The notes: a model not told the origin generated them from the sequence alone. Positions 24,058-33,913 are shown, counted from the first letter of the stretch. The stretch is 64,000 bases of DNA from Micromonospora sp. FIMYZ51 (GCF_038246755.1 NZ_CP134706.1:3782001-3846000), one strand, 5' to 3'. Numbers and translations are program-made.

Positions 24058-26589
24058 ATGGTCGCAGCGGCAGAGACCACCCTGCAAGGACTTCTTGAAG
24101 GTACGAAGCAATACCAGGTGCCCCTCTACCAGCGCACATACTCTTGGCAGGAGCACCAGCTGGAACGCCTCTGGGAGGACATCGTCCGGCTTGCCGAAGA
24201 TCGCGACGAAAATCCGAAGGCGACACACTTCATCGGTTCGTTGGTGCTGGCGCCCAGCCCCGACAACGGCCCCGCTGGCGTCGTCGAGTTCCTGGTGGTC
24301 GATGGTCAGCAGCGTTTGACGACCCTCTCCATCCTGCTCTGCGCAATCCGGGATCACCGGGTGGCCAACGAAGGCGAGGAACACCATGACCGGCTCACCG
24401 ACCAGTATCTGATCAACAAGTACGCGGCAACGAGGCGCTTGAAGCTCGTACCTACGCAGGCTGACCTTGCGGCATATCTGGCCTGCGTGGACTCATCCGC
24501 GCAGGCTGGACAGGGTGAGGTGGGTGCTGCATACGAGTTCTTCCAGAAGCAGTTGGCGGTCCCCTCCATTGCGGTAAAGATCCAGCAGTTGGAAGAAGCG
24601 GTGATCTTCGGATTGGCGCTGGTATCGGTCGTCGCACACGCCGACGACAACGTCTACCGGATCTTCGAGTCGCTGAACAACACCGGCCTCAAGCTCACCC
24701 AGGCTGATCTGCTGCGCAACTACCTGTTCATGCGTCTGCCGACCCGGAGCCAGGCCGTCTACGACGCGCACTGGTTGCCATTGCAAAAGCGGCTGAGTTC
24801 GACGGAACTGGAGACCCTGTTCTGGTTGGACCTGGTGCACCGGGATCCTCGCATCACGCAGGGCGACACGTATGCGCGGCAGCAGGCGCGGCTCGATCGG
24901 CTGGACACGGAGGACGGCATCGAGAGCGAGGTACGTCGCTTCGCCCGCCTCGGCGCGCTGCTGGAGGTCATCCTGCATCCCGAGAAGGAGCAGGATCCGG
25001 ACGTGCGGTTCCGACTGGAACGGTTGCACGCCTGGGGCACCACTACCGTCTATCCCGTCCTACTGCACCTGCTGGACCGGCGCAGCCAGGGCACCGCGAC
25101 CAGTGCTCAGGTCGCGTCCGCGATGCACTATGTCGAGAGTTTCCTCGTCCGGCGGCTACTGATCGGCCGCGCCACCGCGAACATCAACCGCAACCTACTT
25201 TCCATCGTCACCGAGATGGACAAAAATCTGCCGGTAGACCAGGCGGTGCACGCATACCTGTCAACCGGTCGCAAGTACTATGCCACCGACGCGGACGTGA
25301 GACACGCGGTTCGGTCGCTTCCGTTCTACACCAACGGACGGGCCGCCCAGCGTTCGTTGGTGATGCGCTGGCTGGAGGAGTCATACGGCAGCAAGGAGCC
25401 GTTCGCACTGACGAAGCTCACCATCGAGCACGTCCTGCCGCAGAGCATGAGCCCGGAGTGGCAGCGGATGCTCGCCGCCGACCTGCAACCGCACGAGAAC
25501 GTCGCCGAGGTGCATGACGCTCTGAAGCACACGTTGGGCAACCTCACTCTGACCGGATACAACGTCGAGCTGGGCAACAGCCCGTTCCCCGTCAAAAGGG
25601 TTCAGCTCGCCAAGAGCGGCCTGCGCCTCACCCGCGACATCGTCGCCTGCGAACGTTGGGGACGGCCACAGATCCACGCCCGCGCCGACGCCCTCGCCGA
25701 GCGAATCATCGAAACCTGGCCCGGCCCCACCGCGCAGGCTGTCGACCAGTCCGAGGTCCGCTGGGACCTCATGGAGACTGCGCTCTCCGCGCTACCAGCC
25801 GGCTCATGGACCACCTACGGCGACCTCGCCGCGTTGATCGGCACCGCGCCTCAGCCGGTAGGCAACCGGCTGCGCTCTGTACCGGTACCCAACGCCCACC
25901 GGGTATTGCAGGCCGAGGGAACGATGGCCGCTGGTTTCCGTTGGCCCGACGGACGAACGGACGACCCGATCGAGGCTCTGCGCGCCGAAGGAGTCCTGTT
26001 CGACCAGCATGGTCGCGCCGATCACACGCAGCGCATCGACCTTGACGAGCTGGCGCAGCTGACCGGACTGGCGCCTGACGAGTTGCCCCGGCGGCTGCCA
26101 CGGCCACGGCCCGGTGAGGGGCAGTCCCGTGCCGACCGCTTCGCCGAACAGCTCGCAGTCCTGCAACAGGACAAGGCTGTCTGCGAGGCCACGCTTACGC
26201 TGCTCGACCGGTGGATCGAAGTAGGCGGAACGCTTCTCTATGGCGGCGGAGCGGAGACATCCTGCTTTCTCATGGCCCGCGAACGCGGCCACCGCGACGG
26301 CGACATCTGGCCGGTGACCATCTACCCGAGCGGAAAAGTGGAGGTGGTCTTCCAGCACCTGGCCAAACGCACCCCGTTCGACGACCTCACGCTGCGCGAG
26401 GAGTTCCGGCACCGACTCAACCAGCTTTCCGGTGTGAACATCGCCGCCGCCAAGCTCGCACTGCGTCCCGGCTTCTCCCTGACCGTCCTCGCCGACAGGT
26501 CCGCCGCCGCGACCCTCGTGGAACACCTCCAATGGTTCTACGAGCACGCCCACCTTTCCGAGGAAGATGATGAGACGCTCACGGTGTAG
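24058..26589 (+). CDS. GmrSD-like DUF262/DUF1524 protein with alkyltransferase-like (MGMT) domain
   Basis: 843 aa, ATG at 24058 with GAGGTG about 11 nt upstream. The DUF262 domain carries PLYQRTYSW (22-30) and VDGQQRLTTL (81-90), the ParB/Srx-like nucleotide-binding motifs of GmrS. DUF1524 has the His-Me nuclease motif TIEHVLPQ near residue 456 and HTLGNLTLTGYN. Around 565-640 an MGMT-like segment follows (LPAGSWTTYGDLAALIG, NAHRVLQAEG) but no PCHR active-site Cys is seen, as in alkyltransferase-like proteins that bind but do not repair DNA. A C-terminal part of about 180 residues is of unknown fold. GmrSD enzymes cut modified phage DNA; this is a probable type IV restriction protein, and the MGMT-like part may help recognise modified bases. 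Confidence 0.85.
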   Translation: MVAAAETTLQGLLEGTKQYQVPLYQRTYSWQEHQLERLWEDIVRLAEDRDENPKATHFIGSLVLAPSPDNGPAGVVEFLVVDGQQRLTTLSILLCAIRDHRVANEGEEHHDRLTDQYLINKYAATRRLKLVPTQADLAAYLACVDSSAQAGQGEVGAAYEFFQKQLAVPSIAVKIQQLEEAVIFGLALVSVVAHADDNVYRIFESLNNTGLKLTQADLLRNYLFMRLPTRSQAVYDAHWLPLQKRLSSTELETLFWLDLVHRDPRITQGDTYARQQARLDRLDTEDGIESEVRRFARLGALLEVILHPEKEQDPDVRFRLERLHAWGTTTVYPVLLHLLDRRSQGTATSAQVASAMHYVESFLVRRLLIGRATANINRNLLSIVTEMDKNLPVDQAVHAYLSTGRKYYATDADVRHAVRSLPFYTNGRAAQRSLVMRWLEESYGSKEPFALTKLTIEHVLPQSMSPEWQRMLAADLQPHENVAEVHDALKHTLGNLTLTGYNVELGNSPFPVKRVQLAKSGLRLTRDIVACERWGRPQIHARADALAERIIETWPGPTAQAVDQSEVRWDLMETALSALPAGSWTTYGDLAALIGTAPQPVGNRLRSVPVPNAHRVLQAEGTMAAGFRWPDGRTDDPIEALRAEGVLFDQHGRADHTQRIDLDELAQLTGLAPDELPRRLPRPRPGEGQSRADRFAEQLAVLQQDKAVCEATLTLLDRWIEVGGTLLYGGGAETSCFLMARERGHRDGDIWPVTIYPSGKVEVVFQHLAKRTPFDDLTLREEFRHRLNQLSGVNIAAAKLALRPGFSLTVLADRSAAATLVEHLQWFYEHAHLSEEDDETLTV

Positions 26590-26623
26590 CGGCTACAGCC
26601 TGGACCGCACGACAGTTGCTCCG

Positions 26624-27118
26624 ATGGCTGACCGTCGTGCCGGGCTCCTGGCGGTGGCGGTCGTCCTGGCCCTCGCCGGCTGCACGAACGACACTTCCGA
26701 CAACGGGCAGCCGACCGGAGGTACCGCCCACGTGAGCCCCGCACCGGTACGGACCGACCGGGAACCGATCGCCAAACGCTTCCCGCACCTCGGCGACTTC
26801 GCCGAGGTGCACTGGCAGGCGTCGACCGCCGGCACGGACAACTCGCGGGTACCCGGACCGACCGACACCCGCATCGAAGCGATCGTCGCGCTGCGGCCCG
26901 ACGCCCTGGTAGCAGCCGTCAAACAGTACGACTGGAGCCCCGCGCCGGCCGGCTGGGACGAACCCCTCAGCGCCGAACTGCGGCCCTTCCTGCCCACCGA
27001 CGGCACCTGGCAGGTCAGCGAGCAGTATACCGACGACGTACGGACCGCCAGCTACAGCGGCCTCGTCTACCTCGACACCACAAGCGGCACCGTCTACCTC
27101 CGGCTGATCGACAGCTGA
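26624..27118 (+). CDS. Small lipoprotein of unknown function
   Basis: 164 aa from the ATG at 26624. The N terminus (ADRRAGLLAVAVVLALAGC) is a lipoprotein signal with the LAGC lipobox, so the mature protein is anchored to the outer face of the membrane. The rest (RFPHLGDFAEVHWQAST, TRIEAIVALRPDALVAAVKQYDWSPA, GLVYLDTTSGTVYLRLIDS) resembles actinobacterial lipoproteins with no assigned role. An alternative longer start at 26567 would overlap the DUF262 gene and destroy the signal, so it is not used. No operon link to the DUF262 gene is required. Confidence 0.7.
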   Translation: MADRRAGLLAVAVVLALAGCTNDTSDNGQPTGGTAHVSPAPVRTDREPIAKRFPHLGDFAEVHWQASTAGTDNSRVPGPTDTRIEAIVALRPDALVAAVKQYDWSPAPAGWDEPLSAELRPFLPTDGTWQVSEQYTDDVRTASYSGLVYLDTTSGTVYLRLIDS

Positions 27119-27531
27119 CAACGAACCGGGCAGTCCAGTGTGCGGCCGATGTCCCGCCCCTCGGCGCGTTACCCGATCAACGTTGGTAGGGGCGGCACAA
27201 GCTTCGACGAAGCGAGCGGTGGCACCGCTGGAGCCTCCGCGTCCGCACTGAGCGATGACCGACCGGAGCGCGGGCAGACAACCGGACGGACAACAACCGG
27301 GTGCGGAACGACCGGAGCACGTCAACCGGTCAGCGGCCTCGGACCGATACCCCTTCCCCCATCCGTTGCACGTCTGCGGCGTTCGGCGAGCATGGACAAA
27401 CGGTCGTCTCATGTCCGAAGTGGAGCAGCGGATAGGGATCGACGATCATACAATGACATCCTCGAAGGATCGACATACAACGTGCCCGAGCGGCGGGTGA
27501 GGATTCCGGCTCTGCTCAGCAGACTCGGACC
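27119..27531. other. Intergenic region, no gene seen
   Basis: About 410 bp of mixed composition. Open frames here lack a ribosome site and protein-like composition. It presumably holds the promoter for the G5-domain gene. Confidence 0.4.
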
Positions 27532-28326
27532 GTGACCAACCAGCCTCCGCACGACCCGGGGCAGTGGCAGCCCTCGCCGCCGTCCTCTTCCCCGCACGTA
27601 CCTCCGCCCGGCCATGGCCCAGGAACGCCGCCGACCGGTGGTTTCCCGGCGGCGCCTGGCGGCTGGCTGGCGCTGCCACCGAAGCGGACGAACCCGCTGC
27701 TGGTCGTCCTGGTCGGTGCCGTTGCCCTGGTGCTCCTGTGCTGCGGGGTGGCGACCGTCTCGGCGATCGTCGCGCCGTCGGCTGAATCTCCGGGACAGCA
27801 GGATCTCGCCGCCGAGCGGGTTCCGTCCGCGCAGGCCGAGGAGAGTTCATCCCCGGCTACGGCCGCAGCGGCAGCGCCCACGCAACAGGCAACACCAACG
27901 CCGTCCCCGACGCCGGTGACGCAGACGCGCACCATCACCGAGACGGAGAAGGTCCCGTACAAGACGAGGACGGTCAAGGACTCGTCCCTGGCCAAGGGCA
28001 CCAAGAAGGTACGCACCCGCGGCGTGTCGGGCGTCAGGACTCTGACGTACGAGGTGACCATGGTCGACGGCGTCGAGACGACGAAGAAGTTGGTCAAGTC
28101 GGAAATCACGAGGCAGCCGGTCACGCGGGTTGTCCGGGTCGGCACCAAGGAGGCTCCGCGATGCGACCCGAACTACGCGGGTGCCTGCGTACCCATCGCG
28201 AGTGACGTCGACTGCGCCGGTGGCACCGGCGACGGCCCCGCCTACGTCCACGGCCCCGTACGTGTGATCGGCAACGACATCTACGACCTCGACCGCGATG
28301 GTGACGGCGTCGGCTGCGACCGCTGA
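27532..28326 (+). CDS. Membrane-anchored G5 domain and excalibur calcium-binding protein
   Basis: 264 aa, GTG at 27532. A Pro-rich cytoplasmic N terminus (QWQPSPPSSSPHVPPPGHGPG) is followed by one membrane helix (NPLLVVLVGAVALVLLCCGVATV), a Ser/Thr/Pro linker, a G5 domain (TETEKVPYKTRTVKDSSLAKGTKKV ... VKSEITRQPVTRVVRVGTK) and a C-terminal excalibur domain ending DLDRDGDGVGCDR, which carries the Ca-binding DxDxDGxxC pattern. G5 domains bind cell-wall glycans, so this is a surface protein. It is common in Micromonosporaceae and probably unrelated to the defence genes around it. Confidence 0.88.
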   Translation: MTNQPPHDPGQWQPSPPSSSPHVPPPGHGPGTPPTGGFPAAPGGWLALPPKRTNPLLVVLVGAVALVLLCCGVATVSAIVAPSAESPGQQDLAAERVPSAQAEESSSPATAAAAAPTQQATPTPSPTPVTQTRTITETEKVPYKTRTVKDSSLAKGTKKVRTRGVSGVRTLTYEVTMVDGVETTKKLVKSEITRQPVTRVVRVGTKEAPRCDPNYAGACVPIASDVDCAGGTGDGPAYVHGPVRVIGNDIYDLDRDGDGVGCDR

Positions 28327-28434
28327 TGCGGTCTCGGTGGGCGTCTCCATGGCGATGACGCCCGCAGCCATATATTGACACTTTGAATTCGATCGATCAC
28401 CGTAGGTGATTCACGCAGCGCGTCGACACCGGGG

Positions 28435-29869
28435 GTGACGGTGGAAATTGACTCACTCGTGCACGCTCTGAACTACCAGTCCCTGCTGACTCTCGACTCC
28501 TCTCCTCAGCTCGTCGATGACGTGCTGCGGTACGCCGAGACACACGCCAAGCAGCGAGAGGCGTACTGGTATCACAAGATGTTGACGCCAGTGGACATCG
28601 GCAAGGGTTCGCTGTTGACCAGCCCGGCGCGAGTCCTGCACGAGCTTGGGGTGGCCACGACCTTGTTGACGGCGTCGCCGCTGTCTCAGGTCGCTCGGCA
28701 CTGGGCTGCCGTCCGCTACTGCGCCACCTTGACCAGGGCCAAGGGCCGACGCCTTGCGTTGACGGCGGATGCCAACGAGGTTGTCTACCACCACAAGGTG
28801 ACCCAGTCGGAGCAACTGGGAATCGGGTTGGCCCTGGTCGTCGCCAAGCGGCTGCTCCGACAACAGTACCGAGGTTGGACGTTCCACGCCGTCGACGCGG
28901 AAGTGGCGTTGAAGGCTGGCTTTGTAGTCGGGGCTGGCACGGTGGAATCCGTCTCGCGGACCAAGAAGCGCCCGGACTACATCCTGTTGGGGCACCGCGC
29001 CACGAAGAGCCGTAGGCGAATGAAGATTGTGGTCCTGGAATGCAAAGGCACTCATCAGGCGCAAAACTTCGTCCACGGCCAACTCGCCCGAGCCGCCGTA
29101 CAGGTGCAAGCGCTGAAGGTGGGCGGACGCCTGCCGCCGTCGCTGATGGTCGCTTCGCACCTCACCCAGACCGGGATAACCGCCTACGTGCTCGACCCGC
29201 CCGGCGACGACGAGTTGTGGTCCGGTGGCGACGACGAGCTGGATGAGTTGTTGAGCACCAGCCCCGAGGACCAGTTCTGGCACCCCCGCATGACCACGCC
29301 GGACGAGGCCCGCGTGAGGCAGGCGCCCGCCCGTGGACCGTCCCAGACGGAAGAGGCCGCCCCAGATCCGGCGGCGGCCGAGGAGTTGCCGCCTGGCGCA
29401 CCCGAGGTGTTCGAAATACCAGAGCAGCGGCGAAGTTGGTTTACCCAGATCCTGACCCGTGCAGTGGCAGCCACCGCCCTGCTCTTTGCCGGGGACAGCG
29501 CCACCGCCAGTGGCTACGCCACGCCACGCCAACGCGGAACGCGGGATTCGGAAGCCCAGCCTGGGCTGTTCGATCTGGATCCGGCATGGGCGACAAGCAG
29601 CGCCATGACGGTTGAGTTGCCCGGTGGGATCTCCGCCGAGGGCACCCGGTATCGCGCACCCCTGGGACGAGGCAGGACTCTGGAGGTATTCCGGGGCGTG
29701 GAGAGCCGCCTCTACCGCCAGCTAGCCGAGGGGCGAATCGGGACATATTTGAGGGAGGCACCCGGCCCTTTTTGGCGGGTGGGCAGCATCGCCGGCCGAT
29801 GGAGGAGTCTACTCATTTGGCCAGGATGGAACCGTCCTCGTCCTTCGCGTTCTGGACAACGGCAGGTGA
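28435..29869 (+). CDS. PD-(D/E)XK nuclease-like protein with a frameshift near its 3' end
   Basis: The GTG at 28435 (or 28441) starts a protein with no recognised N-terminal family. Residues near 180-215 show a restriction-nuclease motif: KKRPDYILLG, then MKIVVLECKGTHQAQNF, that is D-x(n)-E-C-K. The rest is a basic and Pro/Glu-rich linker and a weakly hydrophobic segment (TQILTRAVAATALLFAG). Near 29771-29780 (CCCTTTTTGGCGGG) the frame appears broken: the open frame continues to 30240 as Arg-rich, unnatural sequence overlapping the next gene, whereas shifting by +1 gives a protein-like tail (DGGVYSFGQDGTVLVLRVLDNGR) ending at a TGA at 29867-29869. The coordinates follow that interpretation. 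Paired with the downstream STAND gene it could be the effector of a sensor/effector system. Confidence 0.6.
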
Positions 29870-29894
29870 GCCGGGCACACGAACCAGGCTTTGC

Positions 29895-29924
29895 GCCGTC
29901 CTGTCAGTTGGACGCATCTGGCGG
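29895..29924. repeat. 30-bp near-identical copy of part of the AlpA-like gene
   Basis: This intergenic segment matches 36481-36510 at 29 of 30 bases. There it encodes the VLSVGRIWR motif of the AlpA-like protein; here it lies outside any intact gene. Flanks are unrelated, so it looks like a recombination footprint or gene remnant. Confidence 0.7.
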
Positions 29925-30025
29925 CCTCATCGGAATCCCGTCTGTCACTTTCGGAAGCCAATCGACTACGGTGATGCGACGGCTGGCGAGGTTTGGGGGC
30001 GAGCTTGCAGCATCGTGGACGTTCG

Positions 30026-33000
30026 ATGGTGCTTCAACTGTCCTTGCTGGTGGTAGCCGTCCTGTTCGACCTGACCGCAGGCTTCGTCGTGGATGCGACC
30101 GGCACCTCGGGGGTGGCGGCCACTGTCCAGGCTATCGCCGGTCCTGCCCTGCTCGTGCTGCTGCTGGCGCTGATCGTCGGCAACGGCTTGGTGTGGTGGT
30201 GGGAGAATCCGCGGCCGTCGCGACCGGCCTGGAGCGGTGACCGTTCTCCGTACCCGGGCTTGGCCGCCTTCACCGAGCTGGATGCGGCGGTCTTCTTCGG
30301 CCGCGACGACCAGGCCATGGAACTCGTTCGCCGGTTGCACACGCTGGCAGCCGACCCGACGGTCCGCTTCGTATGCGTGACTGGAGCCTCCGGCAGCGGG
30401 AAATCTTCTCTGGTGCAGGCGGGAGTGATTCCTCGCCTGCGGGGGCACCGGTGGCGTGTGCTGCCTCCGGTCGAGCCCGCCGGGGAGCCGCTGAGTCGTC
30501 TGGCAGCGGTCGCGGCGGAGTTGACCGACGAGCCTCGACAGGCCGTCCTACGCCGCATGTGGTCAGACTCGGAGACTCTCGCCGAGGCGCTGCGCGGTGG
30601 ACGTTCCAGCACTACCAGCCGGTACGCCAGAACGCTGCTGGTCATCGATCAGCTTGAGGAACTGGTGACGCTGTCCGGGGCGGCCGAACGGAAGCTGTTC
30701 CTGGACCAGATCGCCACCGCGCTTGCCACGGACCGACGGTTGTGGGTGGTGGCGACCCTACGGATCGAGTTCCTCGCGGATCTGCTCGCCACCGAACACG
30801 CCAACCTGTTCAGCGCACCGGCGGCGGTCGGCACGATGCACCCCGGCGACCTGGCGACGGTCATCGAGGAGCCCGCCCGGCTGGCGGGGATGAGCCTCGA
30901 ACCGGGACTGGTGGCCGAGATCGTGCAGGAGACAGGCACGCCCGACGCGCTGCCCTTGCTAGCATATCTCTTGCAGGAGATGTATCTCGCCGTGGGCCGG
31001 GGCCGCGTCGTCACCCGGCAGACGTACCAGTCGCTCGGTGGTGTAGCCGGCGCGCTGTCGCGGCAGGCGGACATGGTCTTCGCCGATCTGCGCACCCGAC
31101 ACGATTCCCAGCTGATCCTGTCCACCCTGTTGCGACTGGTATCGATGGATGGTGCGAAGCCCACCCGTCGCCGGCTGCCGATGGACGAACTGTCAGCGGA
31201 ACAGCGCCGGATCGTGGAGGTCTTCACCGACGCCCGGCTCCTCACCTCGGATGTCATCGACGGGCGCGCCTACGTCCAGGTGGCACATGAGGCGCTGTTC
31301 CGGCAGTGGGCGCCGCTTCGCCAGGAGGTTGAAGCGCGAGCCGAGCACCTGAAACGACGGGCCGAGCTGGAGCGGTGGTCTGCGGACTGGCACCGCTCCG
31401 GACGCAGCCCTGACTATCTGCTCACCGGCGAGCGACTCACGCTGGCCGGGCAGTGGCTGGACGCGATGCGCTCGGCTGGGCAGGACACTCCGGCGGCCCG
31501 CGATCTCGTCGAGGCGTCCCGGCGACGGGACACCGCGTTCCTGCGGCAGGTGTCGGAGTCCATCGGCCGGTACGCGCTCACCAACGTCGACCGGCATCCA
31601 GAGCTGGCCGTCCTGCTGACCACCGCCGCGCTGGCCGAGTGCCCCACGACGACGGTCACCACCAGGGCGCTGATGTCGGCGTTGGCGTTCAGCCACGTCG
31701 AGGCGGTACTGGCCGGGCATCAGGACGCGGTCCGCGGGGTCGCATGGTCATCCGACGGCCGGACGGTCGCGACCGCCTCGCGTGACGGCACCGCCCGCCT
31801 CTGGGACAGCGCAACCGGCATGGTGACGCACGTGCTGCGCGGCCACACCGGCATGGTGGAGGCGGTCGCTTTCTCCCCGGACTGCGCACTGGTCGCCACG
31901 GCCTCCCGGGACAGCACCATCCGAATCTGGGACACCGCAACCGCCGCCCCGATCACGGTCCTGTCCTGCGGCGACTACGTCCGCGACGTGGCCTGGTCAC
32001 CCGATGGTGCCCGACTGGCCGGCACCAGCCGTGACCATCGCGTCCACCTGTGGAACACCGCCACCTGGGCCGACCACACCATCCTGTCCGGGCACGCGGG
32101 TGACGTGTGGGGTGTGCACTGGGGGCCCGGCGGCCGGCAGCTCGCAACCGCCTCGCACGACCGGACCGTCATCGTCTGGGATGTCGCCGCCGGACAACCG
32201 GAATGTGTCCTGCGCGGTCATCTCGACCTCGTCGAAGCCATCGCCTTCTCCCCTGACGGTCACTGGATCGCCACCGGCGCGGCCGACCGCACGATACGAA
32301 TCTGGGATGCTCACACCGGCAGCCAACACCGCTGCATCGGGGGGCAGCACGACGCCATCTGGTCGCTTGCCTGGGCCCCGGACGGCGAACAGATCGCCTT
32401 TGCCAGCGGCGATGGCACCGTCTTCGTCTGGGACGTCGTCCGGCTGCGTCAGGTCTCCGAACTGCGTGGGCACGAGCACACCGCCTGGAGCGTCATGTTC
32501 AGCCCCGACGGCACCCGGGTGCTCACCGGCTCGGCCGACAACACCGCGCGGATCTGGGCACTGCATCCGCATGGTGCGGAACGGGCCCGGTTTGCCAGGC
32601 ATCGTGCCGGCATCACGGCCCTGGCGGTCAGTGCCGGCGGCGACATCGTGACCGGCTCCAGCGACACCAGCATCCGGCGCTGGCATCCGGACAGCGAAAG
32701 CTCGGAGCCGATGCGTCACGAGCTTTCCGGGGCCGTCACCGCCATCGCCGCTCGGCCCACGAGGGCTTCCCTGGCCGCAGCCACCGATGACGGCGCGATC
32801 ATCCTCATCGGCACCGACGGGATCGACGTACCAATCGCACACGGCATCGAGGCGGAATCGTTGGCCTGCTCGCCCGACGGGACCCTGCTCGCGGCTGGTG
32901 TCAAGGACAACAACATCCACCTCTTCGACGTTCGCACCCGTGCCCTGACCGGCGTACTACGCGGCCACACCGACTGGATCGGCGCCCTCGCCTGGTCGCC

Positions 33001-33544
33001 CAGCGGCCGGTATCTAGCCTCCGGTTCCGACGACCGCACCGTACGGATCTGGGACATGGAGAATCCGAGCAGCAGTACGGTGCTCGCCGGGCACCAAAAC
33101 TACGTCGACGGCGTGGCCTGGGCCCCCGACGAACGCAGTCTGGCCACCTGCTCCGCCGACTGGACCATCCGAATCTGGCAGCTAGCCGACGGCGATGACA
33201 CCCGGGCGACGGTGCTGACCGGCCACGAACGACGCGTCCGGGCCGTCGCTTTCTCCCCCGACGGCCATTACCTGGCCTCAGGCTCCGACGACCGCACCGT
33301 ACGCCGCTGGGACACCCGCACCGACGGCGAACAGCAGGTGATCGGTGTCCATCGTGACACGGTCACCTGCCTTGCCTGGCTGCCCGACGGCCGGCAGGTG
33401 GTGACCGGATCAGCCGACGCCACCGTACGCGTCTGGTCCGCCGAACTCGACCTCGACGCCCTCGTCACGACCGCTCGGACCAGGGTTTTCCGTGCCCTCA
33501 CCGACGACGAGCGCAGCGCCCACCTGTTGCCGACCCGCGAATAA
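30026..33544 (+). CDS. Membrane-anchored STAND NTPase with 14 WD40 repeats
   Basis: 1172 aa from the ATG at 30026; a TTG at 29993 is an alternative and neither has a clear ribosome site. Two N-terminal membrane helices (residues 2-21 and about 36-58) precede an nSTAND1 NTPase starting PYPGLAAFTELDAAVFFGRDDQ, with Walker A GASGSGKSS (120-128) and Walker B LLVIDQLEEL (about 204-213). From residue 555 to the end are 14 WD40 units (GH ... SPDG ... DRTVRIWD), enough for two seven-bladed propellers; units 9 and 10 are degenerate. Family members are signal-transducing NTPases that oligomerise when the sensor repeats bind a ligand. The preceding nuclease-like gene may be its partner. It ends one base before the convergent NIPSNAP gene. 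Confidence 0.9.
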   Translation: MVLQLSLLVVAVLFDLTAGFVVDATGTSGVAATVQAIAGPALLVLLLALIVGNGLVWWWENPRPSRPAWSGDRSPYPGLAAFTELDAAVFFGRDDQAMELVRRLHTLAADPTVRFVCVTGASGSGKSSLVQAGVIPRLRGHRWRVLPPVEPAGEPLSRLAAVAAELTDEPRQAVLRRMWSDSETLAEALRGGRSSTTSRYARTLLVIDQLEELVTLSGAAERKLFLDQIATALATDRRLWVVATLRIEFLADLLATEHANLFSAPAAVGTMHPGDLATVIEEPARLAGMSLEPGLVAEIVQETGTPDALPLLAYLLQEMYLAVGRGRVVTRQTYQSLGGVAGALSRQADMVFADLRTRHDSQLILSTLLRLVSMDGAKPTRRRLPMDELSAEQRRIVEVFTDARLLTSDVIDGRAYVQVAHEALFRQWAPLRQEVEARAEHLKRRAELERWSADWHRSGRSPDYLLTGERLTLAGQWLDAMRSAGQDTPAARDLVEASRRRDTAFLRQVSESIGRYALTNVDRHPELAVLLTTAALAECPTTTVTTRALMSALAFSHVEAVLAGHQDAVRGVAWSSDGRTVATASRDGTARLWDSATGMVTHVLRGHTGMVEAVAFSPDCALVATASRDSTIRIWDTATAAPITVLSCGDYVRDVAWSPDGARLAGTSRDHRVHLWNTATWADHTILSGHAGDVWGVHWGPGGRQLATASHDRTVIVWDVAAGQPECVLRGHLDLVEAIAFSPDGHWIATGAADRTIRIWDAHTGSQHRCIGGQHDAIWSLAWAPDGEQIAFASGDGTVFVWDVVRLRQVSELRGHEHTAWSVMFSPDGTRVLTGSADNTARIWALHPHGAERARFARHRAGITALAVSAGGDIVTGSSDTSIRRWHPDSESSEPMRHELSGAVTAIAARPTRASLAAATDDGAIILIGTDGIDVPIAHGIEAESLACSPDGTLLAAGVKDNNIHLFDVRTRALTGVLRGHTDWIGALAWSPSGRYLASGSDDRTVRIWDMENPSSSTVLAGHQNYVDGVAWAPDERSLATCSADWTIRIWQLADGDDTRATVLTGHERRVRAVAFSPDGHYLASGSDDRTVRRWDTRTDGEQQVIGVHRDTVTCLAWLPDGRQVVTGSADATVRVWSAELDLDALVTTARTRVFRALTDDERSAHLLPTRE

Positions 33545-33841
33545 CTACAGCACAGTCTCCACCGCGCGGACCTCCTCGCCGACCAGGAACTCCGTCGGAT
33601 CGACCCCCAGCGCCTTTCGCTTCGGCGACGCCCAGTAGGCGGCGTTGGCCTCCTCGAACGGCCCCTCCCCGGCGTAGGAGATCACCCAGATGTGGGCGTT
33701 GCGTTCCCGATCCATCCAGGAGCCGTGCACCTCGAACCCGAACTCCCGCCGCAGCGGAACAATCAACGTCCGCCACTGCTCAATCCACTCGTCCAGCCGG
33801 CCGGCCCGCACCACATAGGTACGAATCTGCACGCTACCCAT
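33545..33841 (-). CDS. NIPSNAP-domain protein
   Basis: 98 aa from the ATG at 33841, with GGAGGGAG about 11 nt upstream. The sequence QIRTYVVRAGRLDEWIEQWRTLIVPLRREFGFEVHGSWMDRERNAHIWVISYAG is a typical single NIPSNAP/ferredoxin-like (dimeric alpha-beta barrel) domain. The biochemical role of bacterial members is unknown; some act in small-molecule metabolism. It is convergent with the STAND gene with no gap. Confidence 0.85.
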   Translation of the reverse strand: MGSVQIRTYVVRAGRLDEWIEQWRTLIVPLRREFGFEVHGSWMDRERNAHIWVISYAGEGPFEEANAAYWASPKRKALGVDPTEFLVGEEVRAVETVL

Positions 33842-33913
33842 AGCGTCGGCACTCCCTCCTGAGCGGGCGGGTCGCCATCCCACCCAGCGCCGATTCTCCA
33901 CGACGTCCGCCTC

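Noticed and set aside
29771..29784. Programmed -1 frameshift at C-CCT-TTT
   Set aside because: The protein-like continuation is in the +1 frame; the -1 frame gives an unnatural sequence ending in unrelated DNA.
29870..30240. C-terminal extension of the nuclease-like frame to 30240
   Set aside because: Arg/Gly-rich, overlaps the membrane helices of the STAND protein in another frame; a +1 shift gives a better tail and an earlier stop.
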